A DNA stretch of 64,000 bases from Clusia tigrina (Eukaryota; Arthropoda; Insecta; Diptera; Clusiidae), in NCBI GenBank assembly GCA_920105625.2, contig OV050030.1, positions 251,007,889 through 251,071,888 of the forward strand, given 5' to 3'. The notes beneath the pieces were generated by a model, which was not told where the DNA came from, did no database searches, and saw nothing but the letters and a program-made list of their open reading frames with translations. Below, in pieces: positions 1 through 13,400 of this stretch (the first letter of the stretch is position 1; each line of letters opens with the position of its first letter). The position numbers were made by a program, and so were the translations under genes.

Positions 1-3000
1 CCTACACCTATCAAAGTTTGCAACATACAAATGCTTGTAACTTTTTAGTGGAGCGTCATAAAACCTTGAAATTTTGTAACAATAAAGTACTCGAGCCTTT
101 TGTCAATTTAAGCTATCGCTCAAAGCTGTGCTACCCTTGAGTCCCAAATCAAACACTGATAAAAGTTCAAATGGCCCTAACTTCTATACGGTACGTACTA
201 CACCTATCAAAGTTTGCAACATACAAATGCTTGTAAGTTTTTACTGGAGCGTCATAAAACCTTGAAATTTTGTAACAATAAAGTACTCGAGCCTCTTGTC
301 AATTTAAGCTATCGCTCAAAGCTATGCTACCCTTGAGTCCCAAATCAAACACTGATAAAGCTTCTAATGGCCCTAACTTCTATGCGGTACGTACTACACC
401 TATCAAAGTTTGCAACAAAGAAATGCTTGTAACTTTTTACTGGAGCGTCATAAAACCTAGAAATTTTGTAACAATAAAGTACTCGAGCCTCTTGTCAATT
501 TAAGTTTTCGCTCAAAGCTATGCTACCCTTGAGTCTCAAATCAAACACCGATAAAACTTCAAATGGCCCCAACTTCCATACGGTACGTCCTACACCTATC
601 AATGTTTGCAACATACAAATGCTAGTAACTTTTTACTGGAGCGTCATAAAACCTTGAAATTTTGGAACAATAAAGTACTCGAGCCTATTGTCAATTTAAG
701 CTATCGCTCAAAGCTATGCTGCCCTTGAGTCCCAAATCAAAACTGATAAAACTTCTAATGGCCCTAACCTCTATACGGTACGTCCTACATCTATCAAAGT
801 TTGCAACATACAAATGCTTGTAACTTTTTACTGGAGCGTCATAAAACCTTGAAATTTTGTAACAATAAAGTACTCGAGCCTCTTGTCAATTTAAGATATC
901 GCTCAAAGCTATGCTACCCTTGAGTCCCAAATCAAACACTGATAAAACTTCTAATGGCCCTAACTTCTATGCGGTACGTACTACACCTATCAAAGTTTGC
1001 AACATACAAATGCTTGTAACTTTTTACTGGAGCGTCATAAAACCTAGAAATTTTGTAACAATAAAGTACTCGAGCCTCTTGTCAATTTAAGTTTTCGCTC
1101 AAAGCTATGCTACCCTTGAGTCCCAAATCAAACACTGATAAAACTTCAAATGGCCCTAACTTCTATACGGTACGTCCTACACCTATCAAAGTTTGCAACA
1201 TACAAATGCTTGTTACTTTTTAGTGGTGCGTCATAAAACCTTGAAATTTTGTAACAATAAAGTAATCGAGCGTCTTGTCAATTTAAGTTATCGCTCAAAG
1301 CTATGCTACCCTTGATTCCCAAATCAAACACTGATAAAATTTCAAATGGCCCTAACTTCTATACGGTACGTCCTACACCTATCAAAGTTTGCAACATTCA
1401 AATGCTTGTAACTTTTTACTGGAGTGTCATAAAACCTTGATATTTTGTAACAATAAAGTACTAGAGCCTTTTGTCAATTTAAGCTATCGCTCAAAGCTAT
1501 GCTACCCTTGAGTCCCAAATCAAACACTGATAAAACTTCAAATGGCCCTAACTTCTATACGGTACGTCCTACACCTATCAAAGTTTGCAACATACAAATG
1601 CTTGTAACTTTTTACTGGAGTGTCATAAAACCTTGAAATTTTGTAACAATAAAGTACTCAAGCCTCTTGTCAATTTAAGCTATCGCTCAAAGCTATGCTA
1701 CCCTTGAGTCCCAAATCAAACACCGATAAAACTTCAAATGGCCCCAACTTCTATATGGTACGTCCTACACCTATCAATGTTTGCAACATACAAATGCTAG
1801 TAACTTTTTACTGGAGCGTCATAAAACCTTGAAATTTTGTAACAATAAAGTTCTCGAGCCTATTGTCAATTTAAGCTATCGCTCAAAGCTATGCTACCCT
1901 TGAGTCCCAAATCAAACACTGATAAAACTTCAAATGGCCCCAACTTCTATACGGTACGTCCTACACCTATCAATGTTTGCAACATACAAATGCTTGTTAC
2001 TTTTTAGTGGAGCGTCATAAAACCTTGAAATTTTGTCGCAATAAAGTAATCGAGCCTCTTGTCAATTTAAGTTATCGCTCAAAGCTATGCTACCCTTGAT
2101 TCCCAAATCAAACACTGATAAAACTTCAAATGGCCTTAACTTCTATACGGTACGTCCTACACCTATCAAAGTTTGCAACATACAAATGCTTGTAACTTTT
2201 TACTGGAGCGCCATAAAACCTTGAAATTTTGTAACAATAAAGTACTCGAGCCTCTTGTCAATTTAAGCTATCGCTCAAAGCTATGCTACCCTTGAGTCCC
2301 AAATCAAACACTGATAAAACTTCTAATGGCCCTAACTTCTATGCGGTACTTACTACACCTATCAAAGTTTGCAAAAAAGAAATGCTTGTAACTTTTTACT
2401 GGAGCGTCATAAAACCTAGAAATTTTGTAACAATAAAGTACTCGAGCCTCTTGTCAATTTAAGTTTTCGCTCAAAGCTATGCTACCCTTGAGTCCCAAAT
2501 CAAACACTGATAAAACTTCAAATGGCCCTAACTTTTATACGGTACGTCCTACACCTATCAAAGTTTGCAACATACAAATGCTTGTTACTTTTTAGTGGTG
2601 CGTCATAAAACCTTGAAATTTTGTAACAATAAAGTAATCGAGCGTCTTGTCAATTTAAGTTATCGCTCAAAGCTATGCTACCCTTGATTCCCAAATCAAA
2701 CACTGATAAAAATTCAAATGGCCCTAACTTCTATACGGTACGTCCTACACCTATCAAAGTTTGCAACATTCAAATGCTTGTAACTTTTTACTGGAGTGTC
2801 ATAAAACCTTGATATTTTGTAACAATAAAGTACTCGAGCCTTTTGTCAATTTAAGGTATCGCTCAAAGCTATGCTACCCTTGAGTCCCAAATCAAACACT
2901 GATAAAACTTCAAATGGCCCTAACTTCTATACGGTACGTCCTACACCTATCAATGTTTGCAACATACAAATGCTAGTAACTTTTTACTGGAGCGTCATAA

Positions 3001-3920
3001 AACCTTGAAATTTTTAACAATAAAGTACTCGAGCCTCTTGTCAATTTAAGCTATCGCTCAAAGCTATGCTACCCTTGAGTCCCAAATCAAACACTGATAA
3101 AACTTCTAATGGCCCTAACTTCTATGCGGTACGTACTACACCTATCAAAGTTTGCAACATACAAATGCTTGTAACTTTTTACTGGAGCGTCCTAAAACCT
3201 AGAAATTTTGTAACAATAAAGTACTCATGCCTCTTGTCAATTTAAGCTATCGCTCAAAGCTATGCTACCCTTGAGTCTCAAATCAAACACCGATAAAACT
3301 TCAAATGGCCCCAACTTCTATACGGTACGTCCTACACCTATCAATGTTTGCAACATACAAATGCTAGTAACTTCTTACTGGAGCGTCATAAAACCTTGAA
3401 ATTTTGTAACAATCAAGTACTCGAGCCTATTGTCAATTTAAGCTATCGCTCAAAGCTATGCTACCCTTGAGTCCCAAATCAAACACTGATAAAACTTCTA
3501 ATGGCCCTAACCTCTATACGGTACGTCCTACACCTATCAATGTTTGCAACATACAAATGCTAGTAACTTTTTACTCGAGCGTCATAAAACCTTGAAATTT
3601 TGTAACAATAAAGTACTCGAGCGCCTTTTGTTAATTTAAGCTATCGCTCAAATCTATGCTACCCTTGAGTCCCAAATCAAACACTGATAAAACTTCAAAT
3701 GGCCCTAACTTCTATACAGTACATCCTACACCTATCAAAGTTTGCAACATACAAATGCTTGTAAATTTTTAGTGGAGCGTCATAAAACCTTGAAATTTTG
3801 TAACAATAAAGTACTCGAGCCTTTTGTCAATTTAAGCTATCGCTCAAAGCTATGCTACCCTTGAGTCCCAAATCAAACTCTGATAAAACTTCAAATGGCC
3901 CTAACTTCTATACGGTACGT
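1..3920. repeat. HOR unit A, 20 monomers
   Basis: This block is followed at 3,921 by a near-identical copy that restarts with the same variants, including TTTTTAGTGG and the rare GCTGTGCTACC (near 127, 4,047 and 8,556). Its length is exactly 20 x 196 because small indels cancel out: a 2-base gain in GAGCGCCTTTTG near 3,622, a 1-base loss near 3,016 and another near 750. Confidence 0.85.
2..197. repeat. Example satellite monomer (196 bp)
   Basis: One complete monomer, taken arbitrarily from CTACACC to the base before the next CTACACC. It has an internal weak duplication: AAATG-4 bases-TAACTT occurs at base 29 and again at base 169. A short direct repeat, AGCTATCGCT followed by AGCTATGCTA, lies in the middle of most monomers. 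AGTACT and CTCGAG overlap in AGTACTCGAG, so a XhoI site recurs in most monomers. No match to the human CENP-B box consensus (TTCG....A..CGGG) was seen; the closest string is TTCTATACGG. Confidence 0.9.
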
Positions 3921-6900
3921 CCTACACCTATCAAAGTTTGCAACATACAAATGCTTGTAACTTTTTAGTGGAGCGTCATAAAACCTTGAAATTTTGTAAC
4001 AATAAAGTACTCGAGCCTTTTGTCAATTTAAGCTATCGCTCAAAGCTGTGCTACCCTTGAGTCCCAAATCAAACACTGATAAAAGTTCAAATGGCCCTAA
4101 CTTCTATACGGTACGTACTACACCTATCAAAGTTTGCAACATACAAATGCTTGTAAGTTTTTACTGGAGCGTCATAAAACCTTGAAATTTTGTAACAATA
4201 AAGTACTCGAGCCTCTTGTCAATTTAAGCTATCGCTCAAAGCTATGCTACCCTTGAGTCCCAAATCAAACACTGATAAAGCTTCTAATGGCCCTAACTTC
4301 TATGCGGTACGTACTACACCTATCAAAGTTTGCAACAAAGAAATGCTTGTAACTTTTTACTGGAGCGTCATAAAACCTAGAAATTTTGTAACAATAAAGT
4401 ACTCGAGCCTCTTGTCAATTTAAGTTTTCGCTCAAAGCTATGCTACCCTTGAGTCTCAAATCAAACACCGATAAAACTTCAAATGGCCCCAACTTCCATA
4501 CGGTACGTCCTACACCTATCAATGTTTGCAACATACAAATGCTAGTAACTTTTTACTGGAGCGTCATAAAACCTTGAAATTTTGGAACAATAAAGTACTC
4601 GAGCCTATTGTCAATTTAAGCTATCGCTCAAAGCTATGCTGCCCTTGAGTCCCAAATCAAACACTGATAAAACTTCTAATGGCCCTAACCTCTATACGGT
4701 ACGTCCTACATCTATCAAAGTTTGCAACATACAAATGCTTGTAACTTTTTACTGGAGCGTCATAAAACCTTGAAATTTTGTAACAATAAAGTACTCGAGC
4801 CTCTTGTCAATTTAAGATATCGCTCAAAGCTATGCTACCCTTGAGTCCCAAATCAAACACTGATAAAACTTCTAATGGCCCTAACTTCTATGCGGTACGT
4901 ACTACACCTATCAAAGTTTGCAACATACAAATGCTTGTAACTTTTTACTGGAGCGTCATAAAACCTAGAAATTTTGTAACAATAAAGTACTCGAGCCTCT
5001 TGTCAATTTAAGTTTTCGCTCAAAGCTATGCTACCCTTGAGTCCCAAATCAAACACTGATAAAACTTCAAATGGCCCTAACTTTTATACGGTACGTCCTA
5101 CACCTATCAAAGTTTGCAACATACAAATGCTTGTTACTTTTTAGTGGTGCGTCATAAAACCTTGAAATTTTGTAACAATAAAGTAATCGAGCGTCTTGTC
5201 AATTTAAGTTATCGCTCAAAGCTATGCTACCCTTGATTCCCAAATCAAACACTGATAAAATTTCAAATGGCCCTAACTTCTATACGGTACGTCCTACACC
5301 TATCAAAGTTTGCAACATTCAAATGCTTGTAACTTTTTACTGGAGTGTCATAAAACCTTGATATTTTGTAACAATAAAGTACTAGAGCCTTTTGTCAATT
5401 TAAGCTATCGCTCAAAGCTATGCTACCCTTGAGTCCCAAATCAAACACTGATAAAACTTCAAATGGCCCTAACTTCTATACGGTACGTCCTACACCTATC
5501 AAAGTTTGCAACATACAAATGCTTGTAACTTTTTACTGGAGTGTCATAAAACCTTGAAATTTTGTAACAATAAAGTACTCAAGCCTCTTGTCAATTTAAG
5601 CTATCGCTCAAAGCTATGCTACCCTTGAGTCCCAAATCAAACACCGATAAAACTTCAAATGGCCCCAACTTCTATATGGTACGTCCTACACCTATCAATG
5701 TTTGCAACATACAAATGCTAGTAACTTTTTACTGGAGCGTCATAAAACCTTGAAATATTGTAACAATAAAGTTCTCGAGCCTATTGTCAATTTAAGCTAT
5801 CGCTCAAAGCTATGCTACCCTTGAGTCCCAAATCAAACACTGATAAAACTTCAAATGGCCCCAACTTCTATACGGTACGTCCTACACCTATCAATGTTTG
5901 CAACATACAAATGCTTGTTACTTTTTAGTGGAGCGTCATAAAACCTTGAAATTTTGTCGCAATAAAGTAATCGAGCCTCTTGTCAATTTAAGTTATCGCT
6001 CAAAGCTATGCTACCCTTGATTCCCAAATCAAACACTGATAAACCTTCAAATGGCCTTAACTTCTATACGGTACGTCCTACACCTATCAAAGTTTGCAAC
6101 ATACAAATGCTTGTAACTTTTTACTGGAGCGCCATAAAACCTTGAAATTTTGTAACAATAAAGTACTCGAGCCTCTTGTCAATTTAAGTTATCGCTAAAA
6201 GCTATGCTACCCTTGAGTCCCAAATCAAACACTGATAAAACTTCAAACGGCCCTAACTTCTATACGGTACGTCCTACACCTATCAAAGGTTGCAACATAC
6301 AAATGCTTGTAACTTTTTACTGGAGCGTCATAAAACCTATACAGTTTGTAACAAGAAAGTACTCGAGCCTCTTGTCAATTTAAGTTATCGCTCAAAGCTA
6401 TGCTACCCTTGAGTCCCAAATCAAACACTGATAAAACTTCAAACGGCCCTAACTTCTATACGGTCCGTCCTACACCTATCAATGTTTGCAACATACAAAT
6501 GCTAGTAACTTCTTACTGGAGCGTCATAAAACCTTGAAATTTTGTAACAATCAAGTACTCGAGCCTATTGTCAATTTAAGCTATCGCTCAAAGCTATGCT
6601 ACCCTTGAGTCCCAAATCAAACACTGATAAAACTTCTAATGGCCCTAACCTCTATACGGTACGTCCTACACCTATCAATGTTTGCAACATACAAATGCTA
6701 GTAACTTTTTACTCGAGCGTCATAAAACCTTGAAATTTTGTAACAATAAAGTACTCGAGCCTCTTGTCAATTTAAGCTATCGCTCAAAGCTATGCTACCC
6801 TTGAGTCCCAAATCAAACACTGATAAAACTTCTAATGGCCCTAACTTCTATGCGGTACTTACTACACCTATCAAAGTTTGCAAAAAAGAAATGCTTGTAA

Positions 6901-8429
6901 CTTTTTACTGGAGCGTCATAAAACCTAGAAATTTTGTAACAATAAAGTACTCGAGCCTCTTGTCAATTTAAGTTTTCGCTCAAAGCTATGCTACCCTTGA
7001 GTCCCAAATCAAACACTGATAAAACTTCAAATGGCCCTAACTTTTATACGGTACGTCCTACACCTATCAAAGTTTGCAACATACAAATGCTTGTTACTTT
7101 TTAGTGGTGCGTCATAAAACCTTGAAATTTTGTAACAATAAAGTAATCGAGCGTCTTGTCAATTTAAGTTATCGCTCAAAGCTATGCTACCCTTGATTCC
7201 CAAATCAAACACTGATAAAAATTCAAATGGCCCTAACTTCTATACGGTACGTCCTACACCTATCAAAGTTTGCAACATTCAAATGCTTGTAACTTTTTAC
7301 TGGAGTGTCATAAAACCTTGATATTTTGTAACAATAAAGTACTCGAGCCTTTTGTCAATTTAAGGTATCGCTCAAAGCTATGCTACCCTTGAGTCCCAAA
7401 TCAAACACTGATAAAACTTCAAATGGCCCTAACTTCTATACGGTACGTCCTACACCTATCAATGTTTGCAACATACAAATGCTAGTAACTTTTTACTGGA
7501 GCGTCATAAAACCTTGAAATTTTTAACAATAAAGTACTCGAGCCTCTTGTCAATTTAAGCTATCGCTCAAAGCTATGCTACCCTTGAGTCCCAAATCAAA
7601 CACTGATAAAACTTCTAATGGCCCTAACTTCTATGCGGTACGTACTACACCTATCAAAGTTTGCAACATACAAATGCTTGTAACTTTTTACTGGAGCGTC
7701 CTAAAACCTAGAAATTTTGTAACAATAAAGTACTCATGCCTCTTGTCAATTTAAGCTATCGCTCAAAGCTATGCTACCCTTGAGTCTCAAATCAAACACC
7801 GATAAAACTTCAAATGGCCCCAACTTCTATACGGTACGTCCTACACCTATCAATGTTTGCAACATACAAATGCTAGTAACTTCTTACTGGAGCGTCATAA
7901 AACCTTGAAATTTTGTAACAATCAAGTACTCGAGCCTATTGTCAATTTAAGCTATCGCTCAAAGCTATGCTACCCTTGAGTCCCAAATCAAACACTGATA
8001 AAACTTCTAATGGCCCTAACCTCTATACGGTACGTCCTACACCTATCAATGTTTGCAACATACAAATGCTAGTAACTTTTTACTCGAGCGTCATAAAACC
8101 TTGAAATTTTGTAACAATAAAGTACTCGAGCGCCTTTTGTTAATTTAAGCTATCGCTCAAATCTATGCTACCCTTGAGTCCCAAATCAAACACTGATAAA
8201 ACTTCAAATGGCCCTAACTTCTATACGGTACATCCTACACCTATCAAAGTTTGCAACATACAAATGCTTGTAAATTTTTAGTGGAGCGTCATAAAACCTT
8301 GAAATTTTGTAACAATAAAGTACTCGAGCCTTTTGTCAATTTAAGCTATCGCTCAAAGCTATGCTACCCTTGAGTCCCAAATCAAACTCTGATAAAACTT
8401 CAAATGGCCCTAACTTCTATACGGTACGT
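3921..8429. repeat. HOR unit B, 23 monomers
   Basis: Near-identical to the preceding 20-monomer unit, but three additional monomers are present around 6,190-6,780. They carry the unusual variants CAAACGGCCC, ATCAAAGGTTGC and CCTATACAGTTTG. On both sides of the extra monomers the units align again, so this is an insertion or deletion of whole monomers, as expected for unequal exchange. Confidence 0.85.
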
Positions 8430-10980
8430 CCTACACCTATCAAAGTTTGCAACATACAAATGCTTGTAACTTTTTAGTGGAGCGTCATAAAACCTTGAAA
8501 TTTTGTAACAATAAAGTACTCGAGCCTTTTGTCAATTTAAGCTATCGCTCAAAGCTGTGCTACCCTTGAGTCCCAAATCAAACACTGATAAAAGTTCAAA
8601 TGGCCCTAACTTCTATACGGTACGTACTACACCTATCAAAGTTTGCAACATACAAATGCTTGTAAGTTTTTACTGGAGCGTCATAAAACCTTGAAATTTT
8701 GTAACAATAAAGTACTCGAGCCTCTTGTCAATTTAAGCTATCGCTCAAAGCTATGCTACCCTTGAGTCCCAAATCAAACACTGATAAAGCTTCTAATGGC
8801 CCTAACTTCTATGCGGTACGTACTACACCTATCAAAGTTTGCAACAAAGAAATGCTTGTAACTTTTTACTGGAGCGTCATAAAACCTAGAAATTTTGTAA
8901 CAATAAAGTACTCGAGCCTCTTGTCAATTTAAGTTTTCGCTCAAAGCTATGCTACCCTTGAGTCTCAAATCAAACACCGATAAAACTTCAAATGGCCCCA
9001 ACTTCCATACGGTACGTCCTACACCTATCAATGTTTGCAACATACAAATGCTAGTAACTTTTTACTGGAGCGTCATAAAACCTTGAAATTTTGGAACAAT
9101 AAAGTACTCGAGCCTATTGTCAATTTAAGCTATCGCTCAAAGCTATGCTGCCCTTGAGTCCCAAATCAAACACTGATAAAACTTCTAATGGCCCTAACCT
9201 CTATACGGTACGTCCTACATCTATCAAAGTTTGCAACATACAAATGCTTGTAACTTTTTACTGGAGCGTCATAAAACTTTGAAATTTTGTAACAATAAAG
9301 TACTCGAGCCTCTTGTCAATTTAAGATATCGCTCAAAGCTATGCTACCCTTGAGTCCCAAATCAAACACTGATAAAACTTCTAATGGCCCTAACTTCTAT
9401 GCGGTACGTACTACACCTATCAAAGTTTGCAACATACAAATGCTTGTAACTTTTTACTGGAGCGTCATAAAACCTAGAAATTTTGTAACAATAAAGTACT
9501 CGAGCCTCTTGTCAATTTAAGTTTTCGCTCAAAGCTATGCTACCCTTGAGTCCCAAATCAAACACTGATAAAACTTCAAATGGCCCTAACTTTTATACGG
9601 TACGTCCTACACCTATCAAAGTTTGCAACATACAAATGCTTGTTACTTTTTAGTGGTGCGTCATAAAACCTTGAAATTTTGTAACAATAAAGTAATCGAG
9701 CGTCTTGTCAATTTAAGTTATCGCTCAAAGCTATGCTACCCTTGATTCCCAAATCAAACACTGATAAAATTTCAAATGGCCCTAACTTCTATACGGTACG
9801 TCCTACACCTATCAAAGTTTGCAACATTCAAATGCTTGTAACTTTTTACTGGAGTGTCATAAAACCTTGATATTTTGTAACAATAAAGTACTAGAGCCTT
9901 TTGTCAATTTAAGCTATCGCTCAAAGCTATGCTACCCTTGAGTCCCAAATCAAACACTGATAAAACTTCAAATGGCCCTAACTTCTATACGGTACGTCCT
10001 ACACCTATCAAAGTTTGCAACATACAAATGCTTGTAACTTTTTACTGGAGTGTCATAAAACCTTGAAATTTTGTAACAATAAAGTACTCAAGCCTCTTGT
10101 CAATTTAAGCTATCGCTCAAAGCTATGCTACCCTTGAGTCCCAAATCAAACACCGATAAAACTTCAAATGGCCCCAACTTCTATATGGTACGTCCTACAC
10201 CTATCAATGTTTGCAACATACAAATGCTAGTAACTTTTTACTGGAGCGTCATAAAACCTTGAAATTTTGTAACAATAAAGTTCTCGAGCCTATTGTCAAT
10301 TTAAGCTATCGCTCAAAGCTATGCTACCCTTGAGTCCCAAATCAAACACTGATAAAACTTCAAATGGCCCCAACTTCTATACGGTACGTCCTACACCTAT
10401 CAATGTTTGCAACATACAAATGCTTGTTACTTTTTAGTGGAGCGTCATAAAACCTTGAAATTTTGTCGCAATAAAGTAATCGAGCCTCTTGTCAATTTAA
10501 GTTATCGCTCAAAGCTATGCTACCCTTGATTCCCAAATCAAACACTGATAAAACTTCAAATGGCCTTAACTTCTATACGGTACGTCCTACACCTATCAAA
10601 GTTTGCAACATACAAATGCTTGTAACTTTTTACTGGAGCGCCATAAAACCTTGAAATTTTGTAACAATAAAGTACTCGAGCCTCTTGTCAATTTAAGTTA
10701 TCGCTAAAAGCTATGCTACCCTTGAGTCCCAAATCAAACACTGATAAAACTTCAAACGGCCCTAACTTCTATACGGTACGTCCTACACCTATCAAAGGTT
10801 GCAACATACAAATGCTTGTAACTTTTTACTGGAGCGTCATAAAACCTATACAGTTTGTAACAAGAAAGTACTCGAGCCTCTTGTCAATTTAAGTTATCGC
10901 TCAAAGCTATGCTACCCTTGAGTCCCAAATCAAACACTGATAAAACTTCAAACGGCCCTAACTTCTATACGGTCCGTCCT
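8430..10980. repeat. HOR unit C, about 13 monomers (truncated)
   Basis: A third copy of the same HOR. It follows unit B through the extra-monomer region (CCTATACAGTTTG near 10,845) and then departs from it near 10,981, where unit B has CAATGTTTGC and this copy has CAAAGTTTGC. The boundary is placed where the similarity ends. Confidence 0.75.
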
Positions 10981-13400
10981 ACACCTATCAAAGTTTGCAA
11001 CATACAAATGCTTGTAACTTTTTAGTGGAGCGTCATAGAACCTTGAAATTTTGTAACAATAAAGTACTCGAGCCTCTTGTCAATTTAAGTTATCGCTAAA
11101 AGCTATACTACCCTTGAGTCCGAAATCAAACACTTATAAAACTTCAAATGGCCCTAACTTCTATACAGTACATCCTACACCTATCAAAGTTTGCAACATA
11201 CAAATGCTTGTAACTTTTTAGTGGAGCGTCATAAAACCTTGAAATTTTGTAACAATAAAGTACCCGAGCCTTTTGTCAATTTAAGCTATCGCTCAAAGCT
11301 ATGCTACCCTTGAGTCCCAAATCAAACACTGATAAAACTTCAAATGGCCTTAACTTCTATACGGTACGTCCTACACCTATCAAAGTTTCCAACATACAAA
11401 TGCTTGTAACTTTTTACTGGAGTGTCATAAAACCTTGATATTTTGTAACAATAAAGTACTCGAGCCTTTTGTCAATTTAAGCTATCGCTCAAAGCTATGC
11501 TACCCTTGAGTCCCAAATCAAACACTGATAAAGCTTCAAATGGCCCTAACTTTTATACGGTACGTCCTACACCTATCAAAGTTTGCAACATACAAATGCT
11601 TGTAACTTTTTAGTGGAGCGTCATAAAACCTTGAAATTTTGTAACAATAAAGTACCCGAGCCTTTTGTCAATTTAAGCTATCGCTCAAAGCTATGCTACC
11701 CTTGAGTCCCAAATCAAACACTGATAAAACTTCAAATGGCCTTAACTTCTATACGGTACGTCCTACACCTATCAAAGTTTCCAACATACAAATGCTTGTA
11801 ACTTTTTACTGGAGTGTCATAAAACCTTGATATTTTGTAACAATAAAGTACTCGAGCCTTTTGTCAATTTAAGCTATCGCTCAAAGCTATGCTACCCTTG
11901 AGTCCCAAATCAAACACTGATAAAGCTTCAAATGGCCCTAACTTTTATACGGTACGTCCTACACCTATCAAAGTTTGCAACATACAAATGCTTGTAACTT
12001 TTTACTGGAGTGTCATAAAACCTTGAAATTTTGTAACAATAAAGTACTCGAGCCTCTTGTCAATTTAAGTTATCGCTAAAAGCTATGCTACCCTTGAGTC
12101 CCAAATCAAACACTGATAAAACTTCATACGGCCCTAACTTCTATACGGTACGTCCTACACCTATCAAAGTTTGCAACATACAAATGCTTGTAACTTTTTA
12201 GTGGAGCGTCATAGAACCTTGAAATTTTGTAACAATAAAGTACTCGAGCCTCTTGTCAATTTAAGTTATCGCTCAAAGCTATGCTACCCTTGAGTCCCAA
12301 ATCAAACACTGATAAAACTTCAAATGGTCCTAACTTCTATACGGTGCATCCTACACCTATCAAAGTTTGCAACATACAAATGCTTGTAACTTTTTACTGG
12401 AGCGTCATAAAACCTTGATATTTTGTAACAATAAAGTACTAGAGCCTTTTGTCAATTTAAGCTATCGCTCAAAGCTATGCTACCCTTGAGTCCCAAATCA
12501 AACACTGATAAAACTTCAAATGGCCCTAACTTCTATACGGTACGTCCTACACCTATCAAAGTTTGCAACATACAAATGCTTGTAACTTTTTACTGGAGTG
12601 TCATAAAACCTTGAAATTTTGTAACAATAAAGTACTCAAGCCTCTTGTCAATTTAAGCTATCGCTCAAAGCTATGCTACCCTTGAGTCCCAAATCAAACA
12701 CCGATAAAACTTCAAATGGCCCCAACTTCTATACGGTACGTCCTACACCTATCAATGTTTGCAACATACAAATGCTAGTAACTTTTTACTGGAGCGTCAT
12801 AAAACCTTGAAATTTTGTAACAATAAAGTTCTCGAGCCTATTGTCAATTTAAGCTATCGCTCAAAGCTATGCTACCCTTGAGTCCCAAATCAAACACTGA
12901 TAAAACTTCAAATGGCCCCAACTTCTATACGGTACGTCCTACACCTATCAATGTTTGCAACATACAAATGCTTGTTACTTTTTAGTGGAGCGTCATAAAA
13001 CCTTGAAATTTTGTCGCAATAAAGTAATCGAGCCTCTTGTCAATTTAAGTTATCGCTCAAAGCTATGCTACCCTTGATTCCCAAATCAAACACTGATAAA
13101 ACTTCAAATGGCCTTAACTTCTATACGGTACGTCCTACACCTATCAAAGTTTGCAACATACAAATGCTTGTAACTTTTTACTGGAGCGCCATAAAACCTT
13201 GAAATTTTGTAACAATAAAGTACTCGAGCCTCTTGTCAATTTAAGTTATCGCTAAAAGCTATGCTACCCTTGAGTCCCAAATCAAACACTGATAAAACTT
13301 CAAACGGCCCTAACTTCTATACGGTACGTCCTACACCTATCAAAGGTTGCAACATACAAATGCTTGTAACTTTTTACTGGAGCGTCATAAAACCTATACA
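10981..13400. repeat. Irregular satellite segment with local duplications
   Basis: Contains a two-monomer duplication: TACCCGAGCC at 11,261 and 11,653, 392 bp apart, each followed by TTTCCAACATAC. From about 12,400 to 13,360 the monomers repeat the series at 9,850-10,840; the variant ACTAGAGCC occurs at 9,891 and 12,439, 2,548 bp (13 monomers) apart. No single HOR length describes the segment. Confidence 0.7.

Noticed and set aside
2..197. CENP-B box in the monomer
   Set aside because: The essential TTCG....A..CGGG pattern is absent; TTCTATACGG is only a partial resemblance.
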